Positions 46,936 through 55,959 are shown, counted from the stretch's first letter. The stretch is DNA of 64,000 nt from Hyphomicrobium sp. (GCA_022843145.1 JALHOF010000006.1:124001-188000); one strand, 5' to 3'. Numbers and translations are program-made. The notes: generated from the sequence alone by a model not told the origin.

Positions 46936-47890
46936 CGACGATGTCCGGCGCGAGCTTGCCAGCGTGGAACGAGGCTCCGCTATCGAGGTTCGACACGGTT
47001 ACCAAAGCCGGGCTGAACAGCATGGCATCGATTTTGTAGAAGTCGCCGTTCACCTCGGCGAACGTTTCAGCGAACGGCTTTCCGTAGGCGCTCGATGTGC
47101 TCGATGGCAACGCGTCGGCAAGCTTTCGGGCAGCCTCGTCCGTCCCGCGTACGAACAACTGGATGCGGCCGCCGTAGATGATCGCGTCGTTGGTCCGCCC
47201 CATCGCTTTGACGAAGTCCGGGATAGGCGGCGCGATCGGCGCGACGCCGTAGCCGTCGACGATATGGTCCAGTGGGAAATGTAGCGCGTGCGCCTTGTGC
47301 AGCGCTACCTCGAGTACGCGTGAGGCGATCTGCACGGTGCCGGCGAGGCTGCCCGTCGGGGCGTAGAGCACGGTCAGCTTGGACGGCGCGATCCCGCAAG
47401 CGGTGGCGACAGACTGCGCGACGCTCGACGGCGGCGCGTTGTCTCCTTCGATGACGAGAGCGCCCGCGTCGTGATGGTCGACGTAGCCCAACTCCTTGTA
47501 GAGTTCCTCGACCCGCGACAGTGCGCGCGCAGGTCCGGAGCCAAGAGCGAAAAATCCGCTCGCTTCCTCGGTGATCGTCCAGCCCGCATACTGACTGCCG
47601 AGGCAGGCGATCACCGGATTGGATGAGTGGACGACGACGCCGAGCGGCCATTTTTCAAGGCCTGAGGACGATGTGATCGCGACCGTGCCGAGCCCACCCA
47701 TACAGACTTCGCCGAGCAGCCGCCCGGCTTCGAGCCCGCCGGGGACGTTGGCTCCGAGATCGATCCGCCGTTCACCGGATTCGCCCGTGCTGACCGCGCA
47801 GCGGAGCGCGCTGGCATTGCTGGCGATCGTCTCGACGATCCGGCCTGCCCTCGCGTTCACGCTCGGTGCGGCCATCGTGGAATTGGTCAT
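46919..47890 (-). CDS. mch: Methenyl-H4MPT cyclohydrolase Mch
   Basis: The 323-residue protein is a full-length Mch with GLEAGRLLGEVCMGGLG, VIACLGSQYAGW, DHHDAGALVIEGD and MGRTNDAIIYGG. It hydrolyses methenyl-H4MPT to formyl-H4MPT in the cytoplasm, the step after MtdB. It overlaps the ATP-grasp gene upstream by 4 bases and the RimK-like gene downstream by 17, so it is inside one operon. Length and motifs are normal for methylotroph Mch. Confidence 0.98.
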   Translation of the reverse strand: MTNSTMAAPSVNARAGRIVETIASNASALRCAVSTGESGERRIDLGANVPGGLEAGRLLGEVCMGGLGTVAITSSSGLEKWPLGVVVHSSNPVIACLGSQYAGWTITEEASGFFALGSGPARALSRVEELYKELGYVDHHDAGALVIEGDNAPPSSVAQSVATACGIAPSKLTVLYAPTGSLAGTVQIASRVLEVALHKAHALHFPLDHIVDGYGVAPIAPPIPDFVKAMGRTNDAIIYGGRIQLFVRGTDEAARKLADALPSSTSSAYGKPFAETFAEVNGDFYKIDAMLFSPALVTVSNLDSGASFHAGKLAPDIVDASFR

Positions 47891-49035
47891 GACTGCGTTT
47901 CCTTCCCTGTCATGTCTTCATACAGCATGCGTTCCAGCGTGCCCAATCGTTCCCGGCACAAGGCTTCTGCCTGTCGGGTATCGGAGCCATCAGCGGCCAC
48001 GGTGGCGACCGGGTGATGACGCGGTATGCAGCGGCCTAGCGGCGGGCGATCCAGAACCCACTCTGGCCACGTGACGGCCGGCACCAGGAGTTCGCCCCGG
48101 TCCGCGTAGAAGTAGGCCACGGCCCGCGCGACGGGAGGCGCCCAGGCTGCGAAGTGCTCATCTAGCGTCCCGGTGCCGCGCGTGGCCGTGACGTGCGCCT
48201 TGAAAAGCGTGCCCGCGTGATCGTCGAACACGTCGAGTGTCGCGCCGGGGCGGGGGTTGATTTCCAGGAGAACAGGGGCGCCATCGGGCGTGACCAGGAA
48301 ATCCAGCGACACAAGGCCCACGAGCGAGAGTTCGCGTGACACGTCGAGCCCGATTTCGATCATCCGCGCTTCTAGATCGGCGTCGAGTTCGAGGCTCCCG
48401 GTTGCGCCGCCATAGCGATAGGGTTGCCGTCCTCCCGGCGCCGTCCATTGGCGGCTGAATGCGAATGCACAATCGGCCGCGCCCAGAATGCCGAGCGCCG
48501 ATACCGGCACACCGGCGATCTCACGCTGCAGGTAACGGCCGGCTCCGGCCCTGGGGCGAGCTGGAAGAATATGCGTGCCGCCGGTGCCGCCTATGCGCTT
48601 CGACAGCCAGCCGCCAACATCGTCGGGCAAATCCAGTCGCGTCTCGGGGTGAGCGATGCCCCGCTCGCCGAGTAGGGCGGCCAACGCCATCGGGTCCTTC
48701 GACTTGCGGATGGTGTGGGCCGAACATCCAAGTATCCGGTAGCGATCACTCAGTCGTTCGACGAGTCCGGGCAAGCCTTCGAAACCCGCTCCGAGCACGA
48801 GTCCCACCGGCGGAACGTGCGCAGCGGAAACGAGGCGGTCTAGCGCCGCGATGAGCGACCCGGCAGAGAAGCCGTGAGTGAAGAGGCCGGGTAGAATTTC
48901 TGAGGCGGTGGCGGCTGCGCGCATGTCCTCGTCGCCGAACCCGTCGACCACGAGCGGCGCAAAGCCGGCGCGCCGGGCGGACTGTGCGAGCGCCCGCCCG
49001 GAAAAACCGGCGATGAGGATCGTTTCAGGTTCCAC
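47887..49035 (-). CDS. ATP-grasp protein of the H4MPT island
   Basis: The 382-residue protein has an N-terminal pre-ATP-grasp Rossmann part (ILIAGFSGRALAQSARRAGF) and an ATP-grasp core with YLQREIAGVPVSALG, LVGLVSLDFLV and VLLEINPRPGATLDVF. It resembles the carbamoyl-phosphate-synthase-like ATP-grasp protein found in methylotroph H4MPT clusters. The substrate is not known. It sits between mtdB (6 bases upstream) and mch (4-base overlap). With the RimK-like protein it makes two different ATP-grasp enzymes in one operon. Confidence 0.85.
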   Translation of the reverse strand: MEPETILIAGFSGRALAQSARRAGFAPLVVDGFGDEDMRAAATASEILPGLFTHGFSAGSLIAALDRLVSAAHVPPVGLVLGAGFEGLPGLVERLSDRYRILGCSAHTIRKSKDPMALAALLGERGIAHPETRLDLPDDVGGWLSKRIGGTGGTHILPARPRAGAGRYLQREIAGVPVSALGILGAADCAFAFSRQWTAPGGRQPYRYGGATGSLELDADLEARMIEIGLDVSRELSLVGLVSLDFLVTPDGAPVLLEINPRPGATLDVFDDHAGTLFKAHVTATRGTGTLDEHFAAWAPPVARAVAYFYADRGELLVPAVTWPEWVLDRPPLGRCIPRHHPVATVAADGSDTRQAEALCRERLGTLERMLYEDMTGKETQS

Positions 49036-49041
49036 CTCGGA

Positions 49042-49947
49042 TCAAGCGAGGCCGGTCAACTGCTTGCAAAGCGCGTAGGCGTGGCGGAAGTCGAGCGCGA
49101 GCGGCTTGTCGGACGCGATCATCTGCTTGAACAGTCCGCTTTCGCACTTGTACTTGATGTCCCCAATGGCCAGCGGACCGACGCCGAGGGCATCACAGCC
49201 CGGAAGCGGCGCACCGTCCATGAACAGTGCCATGCCTTCGACGCCAGGCGGCGGAACGGCATTGACGTCGGCGATCACGAGCAACTTCTTCGCCAGCGAC
49301 TTGTCCTCAGCCGATACGACCTGCACGCCCGCTGCGGCCGCTGCAAAGATCACTTCTGCGTTGGCGATGATTTCGCGCTTCTGGTCCGCGGTCTCGCCGT
49401 TCACGGCCTCGAGATCGACGCCGAAACGCTGCTTGGAAATTGCCGCGCTCTTGATGACGCGGTCGACGCCGCGATGCGCGACTAGTTGCACGTCTGCGCC
49501 TTCTAGAGCCGCGATGATCGACGATGCAAATCCGACGACGCCTGTGGCGCCGAACACCGCCACCTTGGTGCCCTTCCAGCCGCGGCCAAATTTTTGCTTC
49601 AGCACGCGCTCGACGCACGCGACCATCGCCGCAGCTGTCGTGAACGAACCGGCCGGATCGGCGAACGTCGAACACTCGAACGGCGGCACCATCGCCTTGC
49701 GCGCTGCCTCCATCATATCGAGTGCAAGGATGGCGTCCTTGCCGCCCATGAAGAACCCGGTGCGGGGTCCGAAGTTGGGCGGGCGGGAGAAGATCGCATC
49801 CTGAATGAGACCGTTCACTTCCGTGAGATCGACGTTGACGTAGGGGACGATCACCTTGAAGCCCGCGTCTGTCGCCATGTTCACGTCGAACGGGCTCATG
49901 TGCTTCTGCGGTGTGAGCATATGCAGGATGGGTGTGGCGTCGCTCAT
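49042..49947 (-). CDS. mtdB: NAD(P)-dependent methylene-H4MPT dehydrogenase MtdB
   Basis: The 301-residue protein opens with ILHMLTPQKHMSPFDVNMA and has the Rossmann loop VAVFGATGVVGFASSIIAAL, both typical of MtdA/MtdB. The H4MPT-gene context and residues such as FFMGGKDAILALDMMEAARK favour MtdB. It oxidises methylene-H4MPT from Fae to methenyl-H4MPT with NAD or NADP. It lies 18 bases after the beta-RFAP synthase in the operon. Confidence 0.95.
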   Translation of the reverse strand: MSDATPILHMLTPQKHMSPFDVNMATDAGFKVIVPYVNVDLTEVNGLIQDAIFSRPPNFGPRTGFFMGGKDAILALDMMEAARKAMVPPFECSTFADPAGSFTTAAAMVACVERVLKQKFGRGWKGTKVAVFGATGVVGFASSIIAALEGADVQLVAHRGVDRVIKSAAISKQRFGVDLEAVNGETADQKREIIANAEVIFAAAAAGVQVVSAEDKSLAKKLLVIADVNAVPPPGVEGMALFMDGAPLPGCDALGVGPLAIGDIKYKCESGLFKQMIASDKPLALDFRHAYALCKQLTGLA

Positions 49948-49965
49948 TTTGTGGTGTCCTTCTCT

Positions 49966-50967
49966 TCAGACCTGAGCGGTATCTGGCGTCCGCTCTTCGA
50001 TCTGCGCGCCGACGTTGCGCCCGCGCGCCACCAGAATCTCGAGGCCCTTGGCTTTAGCGTCTTGTACGAAAGCACGATAGAGGGTCTGAGCGACTTCTTC
50101 GGACGGGGCGAAAGCAAATCCGGTCGGCCCCCATGAACTCTGTCCAATTCCGACCGCGCCTCTCCGGGCCATGGACTTGACCATCGCCTCGACGGCCGCA
50201 CTCGTCCACAATCGACCACCTTGCGCCGCAGCAAAATGGCTGCCGACGATTTCCTGGATCTCGGTCACAGCCGCTCCGAACGACCCGATGTCGCGCTCGG
50301 CGATCGCCGGCGCCAACCGCATCATGACAAGACGGCACAAGTGGCCGGCGCGCTCATCAGGGAATGGAGCGAGGTTTGCGAACGCCTTTGCCTCCTTGTC
50401 GCCATGCACCCCTTCACCGTTGCGGTCGAGGACCAGCATGATGCGCCAGTCCTCCGGAAAGGGCTGATGAACGATGACGGGCGGCGGTCGATCGCTGATG
50501 CCGCGCCCACCATCGACAACGAACCCGCCGCTATCGAACGCCGCCATACCGATCGCGGATCGGGCGCCGCGATCGAGCGCGTCACCGATCTCGTAGGCCG
50601 GCAAAATACGATTCTCGAGGCGCAGCAGGGCCGCTCCGACGGCAAGAGACAGCTGCGTGCCGGAGCCGAGCCCGGCATGGGCAGGGATAGCCTCCACGAC
50701 CTCGATGTGATGGCCTGCGCGCAATCCGAATTCATCGACCACTTTGATCGCCGCAGTTGCGGCCCGCCGGCTCTCGGGCCCGACCGTGACAAGTTCGTCA
50801 GCACGCCTCGCGATCACTTCTGTCGTTGGGTTGTCGATGGCCAGGCCGAGCGAGCCGAACCGCCTTCCGAGACCGCCATTGAGATCGAGGAACCCCAGGT
50901 GCAGGCGGCCCGGCGCGCGGATGCGGATGCTGCGTTGCTCGTGCCGAGGGCGCATAACTGACGTCAT
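49966..50967 (-). CDS. Beta-ribofuranosylaminobenzene 5'-phosphate (beta-RFAP) synthase
   Basis: The 333-residue protein has the GHMP-kinase fold of beta-RFAP synthase (TIGR00144), with IRAPGRLHLGFLDLNGGLGR, PAHAGLGSGTQLSLAVG, and VGIGQSSWGPTGFAF near the end. The enzyme joins 4-hydroxybenzoate or p-aminobenzoate to PRPP, the first committed step of H4MPT synthesis. It is the first gene of the mtdB-mch operon. Start may be 50967 or the ATG four codons later; AAAGGA overlaps the region just upstream. Confidence 0.94.
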   Translation of the reverse strand: MTSVMRPRHEQRSIRIRAPGRLHLGFLDLNGGLGRRFGSLGLAIDNPTTEVIARRADELVTVGPESRRAATAAIKVVDEFGLRAGHHIEVVEAIPAHAGLGSGTQLSLAVGAALLRLENRILPAYEIGDALDRGARSAIGMAAFDSGGFVVDGGRGISDRPPPVIVHQPFPEDWRIMLVLDRNGEGVHGDKEAKAFANLAPFPDERAGHLCRLVMMRLAPAIAERDIGSFGAAVTEIQEIVGSHFAAAQGGRLWTSAAVEAMVKSMARRGAVGIGQSSWGPTGFAFAPSEEVAQTLYRAFVQDAKAKGLEILVARGRNVGAQIEERTPDTAQV

Positions 50968-51103
50968 TCCTTTATCGGGCAGGCAGGGCTACTGATAGGC
51001 GAGAGCGCGTCGTGATCACCGGAGCTATCGGCACAATCTGCCGTCGCATTCGGGCGACCGAGGCGACCTGTCGAGTGTCCACGAAAGGTGCGGAGAGAGC
51101 AAC

Positions 51104-51484
51104 ATGAACGACCAACGCGAAAAGCCCCTGCCGGCGCCAGAAGTCAATGCTTGGCTGGCTGCCAATCTTCCAGAGTGGCGGCTCGAAGAAGGTTGGATCA
51201 GGCGCACCTACAAGACGAACAGCTGGAAAGGCACGCTGATGGTCGTCAATACCGTCGGGCATCTCGCCGAGGCTGCGTGGCACCATCCCGACCTGACAGC
51301 CTCTTATGCGTGGGTCGAAGTGCGGCTGATGACGCATTCGGCCAAGGGGATCACCGATAAGGATCTCGCACTGGCGCGCAAGATCGAGGATGTCGTGATG
51401 TGGCAACCCGGCAAGGAAACGACCAGTTCGCTGGAAGGTACGCCGAGTGGCGACATGCGCTTCGCCTACATCAAATATGACTGA
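51104..51484 (+). CDS. Pterin-4a-carbinolamine dehydratase-like protein (PCD)
   Basis: The 126-residue protein fits the full PCD motif: EAAWHHPDLTASYAWVEVRL, then MTHSAKGITDKDLALA with the catalytic His pair. GGAGAG precedes the start. It ends with an extra 20-25 residues (LEGTPSGDMRFAYIKYD) after the usual helix. It diverges from the beta-RFAP operon and overlaps folK. PCD genes are listed among the archaeal-like C1 genes of methylotrophs, so it may serve pterin synthesis for H4MPT rather than phenylalanine hydroxylase recycling. Confidence 0.9.
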   Translation: MNDQREKPLPAPEVNAWLAANLPEWRLEEGWIRRTYKTNSWKGTLMVVNTVGHLAEAAWHHPDLTASYAWVEVRLMTHSAKGITDKDLALARKIEDVVMWQPGKETTSSLEGTPSGDMRFAYIKYD

Positions 51485-52013
51485 GGGCAGCGCCACCGGT
51501 CCCGTATCCGGCCGGGACGGCGCGCGGGCGCCGGCCCGTGCCGATGCCATCCTCGGGCTCGGCTCGAACATGGGCGACAAGCGGGCCAACTTGAACCTTG
51601 CTATCGCTTTGCTGGAGGCCGGGGGACATATCACGCTCGTCGCACGGTCGAGGGATTGGCGTACGCCTCCATGGGGCGTCACCGACCAGGACTGGTTCGT
51701 CAACGCCTGCATTGCCGTCTCCACGGCGCTCGAACCGAGGGCACTGCTTGAGCGATGCCAGAACGTCGAGAACGAGATGGCGCGAGTCCGCACCCGCCAT
51801 TGGGGGCCGCGGATCATCGACGTCGACATCTTGTTCTACGGAGACACGCGGATTTCCGAAACAGATCTCGTGATCCCGCACCCGCGGATCACCGAACGCG
51901 CGTTCGTGCTCGGCCCGTTGTCGGATATCGCCCCGAACATGGATATCGGTGGCGAGACGGTGGCCGATCGGCTGGCCGCGATCGACCGCACCGGCGTTGA
52001 TCCAATCGATTGA
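51477..52013 (+). CDS. folK: 6-hydroxymethyl-dihydropterin pyrophosphokinase
   Basis: ATG 51477 overlaps the PCD gene by 8 bases and gives 178 residues. The HPPK motifs are ILGLGSNMGDKRANL, RDWRTPPWGVTDQDWF, RVRTRHWGPRIIDVDILFYG and IPHPRITERAFVLGPL. It activates hydroxymethyl-dihydropterin for joining to an arylamine, in folate synthesis and in the equivalent H4MPT step. Coupling to the PCD and the H4MPT island suggests the latter, but this copy may serve both. Confidence 0.95.
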   Translation: MTEGSATGPVSGRDGARAPARADAILGLGSNMGDKRANLNLAIALLEAGGHITLVARSRDWRTPPWGVTDQDWFVNACIAVSTALEPRALLERCQNVENEMARVRTRHWGPRIIDVDILFYGDTRISETDLVIPHPRITERAFVLGPLSDIAPNMDIGGETVADRLAAIDRTGVDPID

Positions 52014-52021
52014 TAGCACGC

Positions 52022-52054
52022 AAAAAAGCACCGCGGACTTGCCATCCGCGGTGC
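52022..52054 (-). terminator. Rho-independent terminator after the cytochrome c gene
   Basis: A perfect 10-bp repeat (GCACCGCGGA / TCCGCGGTGC) with a 7-base loop has six A residues on its left at 52022-52027, which read as a T run on the minus strand. It lies 25 bases beyond the stop of the minus-strand cytochrome gene and also just after folK, where it may act weakly for the plus strand. Confidence 0.9.
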
Positions 52055-52079
52055 CACGTCTGCGCGCCAGGGCGCAAAA

Positions 52080-52445
52080 TCACTGGTTGGTTTTGAGGAA
52101 CGCGATCAGGTTCTTGCGATCCGTCTCGTCCTTGACGCCGACGAAAACCATCTTGTTGCCGGGGATGTATTCCTTCGGGTTGGCGATGTAGGCGTCGAGC
52201 GTCGCATCGTCCCACGTCTTGCCGGAAGCCTTCATCGGCTCGGAGTAGGCGAAGCCTTCAACGGACGCCGCCTTGCGGCCGACGATGCCGTTGAGCTGCG
52301 GGCCGACCATGTTCTTGGCGCCAGCGCCAACGGCGTGGCAGGCGCGGCATTTTCCGAATACGCCCTTGCCGGCTTCGGCGTCCTGGGCGGAAGCAACCGC
52401 GGGAACGGCGACCAGTGCAGCGGCGGCAATCATCCACTTCAGCAT
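52080..52445 (-). CDS. Class I c-type cytochrome (cytochrome c2-like)
   Basis: Start 52445 has GGAGG nine bases upstream and gives 121 residues. A signal peptide (MLKWMIAAAALVAVPAVASA) is followed by the heme site CRACH at 33-37 and the axial Met99 in GNKMVFVGV. VGPQLNGIVGRKAA and TWDDATLDAYIANPKEYIPG are typical of small soluble cytochromes c2/c550. It may link periplasmic dehydrogenases such as methanol dehydrogenase or SoxAX to the terminal oxidase. It is transcribed alone with its own terminator. Confidence 0.95.
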   Translation of the reverse strand: MLKWMIAAAALVAVPAVASAQDAEAGKGVFGKCRACHAVGAGAKNMVGPQLNGIVGRKAASVEGFAYSEPMKASGKTWDDATLDAYIANPKEYIPGNKMVFVGVKDETDRKNLIAFLKTNQ

Positions 52446-52614
52446 AGAATTTTTCCTCCGTCCTTGCTCTTGTAACTGGATCGCGTGCTCTTGACCCAGA
52501 TCAACGTCGATCATCGCAAGTTTTGACTGAACCCGCGCTGAACACAATGCCGCACCGCCCGAATTGTGTTGCTCGCAATTCGCAAACCCCGGCCCCCGTG
52601 GCGCCGCAGCCGCC

Positions 52615-53787
52615 TTATTCTCCGGCGTCGGCATCGGCCGGTTCGGCCTTCGACTTATCGCCGCCAATCCGTCTGTAGACGAAAGGAGGTGCCGGCTGGT
52701 GGCTCTCCTGCTCGGCGACCTTGAACCACTCCGCATGTCGCGACGATAGTGAACAGGCCGGATCGGTGTTCGTAGCGTCGCCGGTCAAGGCGAATGCCTG
52801 GCAACGGCAGCCGCCGAAATCGATCTCCTTGCGGTCGCAGCTGCGGCACGGTTCTTTCATCCACTCGGTGCCGCGAAACTTGTTGAAGGCGGCGCCCTGG
52901 AGCCAGATGTCCATCAGCCGGCGGGTGCGAACGTTGTCGAACTCCATACCCGGCAGCGATTCCGCAGCGTGGCATGGCAGAACCTTGCCGGAGGGCGTGA
53001 CATTGATGATGCCCGAGCCCCAGCCACCCATGCATGGTTTGGGATACTTGGCGTAATAGTCGGGGACGACGAAGTCGAACACCATGATGCCTTTGAGCCG
53101 CTCGCGCGCTTGCTCGACGATCTCGACCGTCTTCATGAACTGCTCGCGGGTCGGCATCAGTGCGGCGCGGTTTTTCAATGCCCAGGCGTAGTATTGGATA
53201 TGTGCAACCTCCAGACGCCCCGCGCCGAGTTCCACGGCGAGATCGATGATCTTCGGCAGGTTTTCGATGTTCTGGCGATGGAGCGGTGCGTTCACCGTGA
53301 GTGGCAGCCCGAGTTCCTTCACCCAGCGGCCGACCTCGCGCTTCTTAACCAGTCCGCCCTTGTAGGCTGCAATGCGGTCGGCGTTGGCAGCGTCCGCGTC
53401 TTGGATCGACAACTGGACGTGATCGAGACCGCACTCCGCGAGCTTCTGCAGCCGCTCGCGCGTCAGCAGGACGCCCGCCGTGATCAGGTTCGAGTAGAGG
53501 CCGACATCCGCCGCCGTCTTGACGATTTCCTCGAGGTCTTTGCGTGACGTCGGCTCGCCTCCCGAGAGATGCAGCTGTAGAACACCCATCTCCGCGGCCT
53601 GCCGCAAGACGTCCTGCCATTCCGCCGTCGTCAGCTCGGTATTGGCCCTGTCCATCTCGAGAGGATTGGAGCAATACGGACACTGCAACGGACAACGGTG
53701 CGTCAGCTCGGCCAGGAGGCCGACCGGCGCCGTTGCGCACTTGGGGGCCGGCGCTGCGGCGCTGATGTGCGGTGCGATCTCGTTCAT
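52615..53787 (-). CDS. pqqE: Radical SAM PqqA peptide cyclase PqqE
   Basis: The product has 390 residues when started at 53787, where AGGAGG lies nine bases upstream; an ATG at 53814 that overlaps the pqqD stop would add nine. The radical SAM cluster is Cys32/36/39 in [12 protein letters not shown]. The C-terminal SPASM cysteines include [11 protein letters not shown] and [20 protein letters not shown]. PqqE makes the Glu-Tyr carbon-carbon cross-link in PqqA, with PqqD as peptide chaperone. It is the last gene of the pqq operon. Confidence 0.98.
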   Translation of the reverse strand: MNEIAPHISAAAPAPKCATAPVGLLAELTHRCPLQCPYCSNPLEMDRANTELTTAEWQDVLRQAAEMGVLQLHLSGGEPTSRKDLEEIVKTAADVGLYSNLITAGVLLTRERLQKLAECGLDHVQLSIQDADAANADRIAAYKGGLVKKREVGRWVKELGLPLTVNAPLHRQNIENLPKIIDLAVELGAGRLEVAHIQYYAWALKNRAALMPTREQFMKTVEIVEQARERLKGIMVFDFVVPDYYAKYPKPCMGGWGSGIINVTPSGKVLPCHAAESLPGMEFDNVRTRRLMDIWLQGAAFNKFRGTEWMKEPCRSCDRKEIDFGGCRCQAFALTGDATNTDPACSLSSRHAEWFKVAEQESHQPAPPFVYRRIGGDKSKAEPADADAGE

Positions 53788-53810
53788 TGGCTTCATCCTC
53801 CTCGGGCCGC

Positions 53811-54116
53811 TCATGCGGCTGTGACGACGCCTTTGTCGGCCAATTCTTGAAGCATCGTGACGATGTCGGCGGCGATGACATCGACCGGTGCCTGATACTC
53901 CGCGGCCAAGGCCGCCGCGATCTCGTCGACGCTGCGGACGCCGTCGCAGCGCTGCAGCACGGAAACGGCGACGTCGTCGGGGTCGTAGACCCGTTCCGGC
54001 GCAAGAATGATCCAGCGCCCGCGGCTGGCGTCATGCCGCAATTTTATATGGCGTGGCAGCGCCGGTTTTGTACTGCCGGTAATGATGGCGCGGGTCCGCG
54101 GCGTGGGATCAGCCAT
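53811..54116 (-). CDS. pqqD: PqqA-binding chaperone PqqD
   Basis: Start 54116 overlaps the end of pqqC by 8 bases and gives 101 residues. The winged-helix peptide-binding domain has [38 protein letters not shown] and [14 protein letters not shown]. PqqD presents the PqqA peptide to PqqE. It has an N-terminal extension of about 20 residues rich in Arg/Thr before the domain. All neighbours belong to the same operon. Confidence 0.96.
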   Translation of the reverse strand: MADPTPRTRAIITGSTKPALPRHIKLRHDASRGRWIILAPERVYDPDDVAVSVLQRCDGVRSVDEIAAALAAEYQAPVDVIAADIVTMLQELADKGVVTAA

Positions 54117-54894
54117 GTAATTCCTCGGGTCTGAAGGCGCCGGGCGGTATGTGCCCCGGCTCGAGATAGGCATGGTGCAGTGCGTCGAGCATCGACCACA
54201 GCACGTTGCACTTGAAGCGGACGGCGTCGACGCACGCTTCCTGCTCGGCGCGCGAAGCAGCATGTTCGAGCACGTATGCGAGGGCGAAGTCCGCATCGCG
54301 CGGCGCTTGCGTCAAGCGGCGGCGGAAGTACGCCATCACCGTATCGTCGATGAAATCGTAGCCTTCGAGCATCCCAGAGATGCGTTCCTTGTGGATCTTC
54401 GGCGCGAACAACTCGGTCAACGATGACGCCACAGCGACGACGAGCGGTTGCTCGACGACGAAGTGAACATACGCTTCGACGGCGAAAACCGTTGCCGGCA
54501 GTGCGCCCCGGCGCGAAATCACGTAGTCGCGGTCGAGACCGAGGCCGTCGGTCAGAATCAGCCAGCGTTCGATTCCGCCGGGTTCTTCGCCGAGACCGTC
54601 GTGATCATGCACCCGATGGGCCCACTCTCGCCGCAGTCCCCGGTCGTGCACGCGGCTCATCAAGGCGGCATCCTTGCGCGGCACCGCCGATTGATAGCAG
54701 TAGCGATTGAGCGCCCAGGCCTGCACCTGCGCCTTGTTGAGCTTGCCGCCGTGCAGCAGTTTATGAAGCGGATGTTTGTCGTGATAGCGCTCGGCACCCA
54801 CCGCGCGGATCGCCGCCTCGAAGTCTGCACGGTTCATCATCGGCATCGTTCGGAAGTCCGCGCTTGCGCGCTCGAGTGTGGCCGTCGGGCTCAT
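54109..54894 (-). CDS. pqqC: Pyrroloquinoline-quinone synthase PqqC
   Basis: Start 54894 overlaps pqqB by 4 bases and gives 261 residues. The protein has the helical PqqC fold with RYHDKHPLHKLLHGGKL, ALNRYCYQSAVPRKDAAL, HRVHDHDGLGEEPGGIE and FKCNVLWSMLDALHHAY. It performs the final ring closure and eight-electron oxidation to PQQ in the cytoplasm without a metal. It is a separate protein here, not fused to PqqD as in some Methylobacterium. Confidence 0.98.
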   Translation of the reverse strand: MSPTATLERASADFRTMPMMNRADFEAAIRAVGAERYHDKHPLHKLLHGGKLNKAQVQAWALNRYCYQSAVPRKDAALMSRVHDRGLRREWAHRVHDHDGLGEEPGGIERWLILTDGLGLDRDYVISRRGALPATVFAVEAYVHFVVEQPLVVAVASSLTELFAPKIHKERISGMLEGYDFIDDTVMAYFRRRLTQAPRDADFALAYVLEHAASRAEQEACVDAVRFKCNVLWSMLDALHHAYLEPGHIPPGAFRPEELHG

Positions 54895-55820
54895 AGTTCG
54901 ATCTCCATGCCATCGTATCCAACCTCCCAACCGGCGGCCTCGACCGCTTTGCGTGCATCCGAGTTCTCGTCGAGCACGGGGTTGGAGTTGTTGATATGAA
55001 CGAAAACGCGGCGCTGCACCTTGATCTGGGCAAACGATGCGATCGATCCGTCGGGGCCGGACATGTTCATATGCCCCATTCGTGAGCCGGTCTTGGCCAT
55101 CAAGCCCTGCTTCAGCATCTCATCTTCGGTGTAAAGCGTGCCATCGAAGAACACGAGCGCAGCGCCATCGAGCCGTCGGGCAAGCGCGTCATCCATGCGG
55201 GCGCACCCAGGGATGTAAAAGAAGGATTTGCCCGACTTGCGCTCAGTCACCTCGAGCCCGATCGTGTCGCCGGCTTCACTTCCGAACCCGGGTTTCGTTG
55301 CGTCCTCGAGATAGAGCGCGACCTTGCCAGGCACCGGGAAGGCTTCGACCGTCAGTCCGAGTTCGATCCCATCGCCGGTGATCGGCAACTTTCTGCCGAG
55401 CGGCAATTCGATGCGCGGCACCTTTTCAGCGGCCAACACCTGAAACACCGAATTCGAGGCGAGAGTCGCGAGCACCCGGTTTGAACCATAGACGCTCAGC
55501 GGCTGTGCCTCGCGCAGGTTGATCAAACCGATGATGTGGTCGACGTCGCCGTTGGTCAGCACCGCAGCCTTGATCGGGCTGTTGCGCGGTCCGCGATCGG
55601 GATGCGGCCACAGCGCAGGCGTGACGTTGATCTGCTGGCGCAAATCAGGAGACGCGTTGAGAAGAACCCAATCGACTCCGTCAGAACTGACGGCGAGTGA
55701 CGACTGCGTTCGCGGCGTGAAGCCCGGCATTCGCTTGCGGACCGCAGACGAGTTCGCGCCGTTGCAGTTCCACTGCGGGAAACCACCCCCGGCGGAAGAG
55801 CCCAGAACTCTGATGAGCAT
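54891..55820 (-). CDS. pqqB: PQQ biosynthesis protein PqqB
   Basis: The 309-residue metallo-beta-lactamase-fold protein has the family start VLGSSAGGGFPQWNCNG and TNGDVDHIIGLINLREAQPL. The classic HxHxDH zinc set is changed, as is normal for PqqB. It is thought to hydroxylate the cross-linked tyrosine in the PQQ precursor. It follows pqqA after 139 bases that hold a strong hairpin, and overlaps pqqC by 4 bases. Confidence 0.97.
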   Translation of the reverse strand: MLIRVLGSSAGGGFPQWNCNGANSSAVRKRMPGFTPRTQSSLAVSSDGVDWVLLNASPDLRQQINVTPALWPHPDRGPRNSPIKAAVLTNGDVDHIIGLINLREAQPLSVYGSNRVLATLASNSVFQVLAAEKVPRIELPLGRKLPITGDGIELGLTVEAFPVPGKVALYLEDATKPGFGSEAGDTIGLEVTERKSGKSFFYIPGCARMDDALARRLDGAALVFFDGTLYTEDEMLKQGLMAKTGSRMGHMNMSGPDGSIASFAQIKVQRRVFVHINNSNPVLDENSDARKAVEAAGWEVGYDGMEIEL

Positions 55821-55892
55821 TTGAGGCCGACTTTCGAGACAGCGCGGCGACGCCGATCGCCTGACGCTGAACTGCAGGCTCTAGAAATGACA

Positions 55893-55919
55893 ACGGCGGC
55901 CGATATGATCGACCGCCGT
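55893..55919 (-). terminator. Hairpin between pqqA and pqqB (attenuator-like)
   Basis: ACGGCGG-C-CGAT and ATCG-A-CCGCCGT form a 12-position stem with one mismatch around a 3-base loop. It lies 40 bases after the pqqA stop; the minus strand then reads TGTCATTT, only a short T stretch. It may stop most transcripts after pqqA or protect its 3' end, so that the peptide gene is expressed above the enzymes. Confidence 0.65.
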
Positions 55920-55959
55920 GCCAGAAGAGCTCACGGTGTGAGCGAGTTCGAACGTCTCG

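Noticed and set aside
54891-55820. PqqB as a broken metallo-beta-lactamase because the HxHxDH motif is altered
   Set aside because: The altered metal motif is normal for PqqB and the family signatures are intact.
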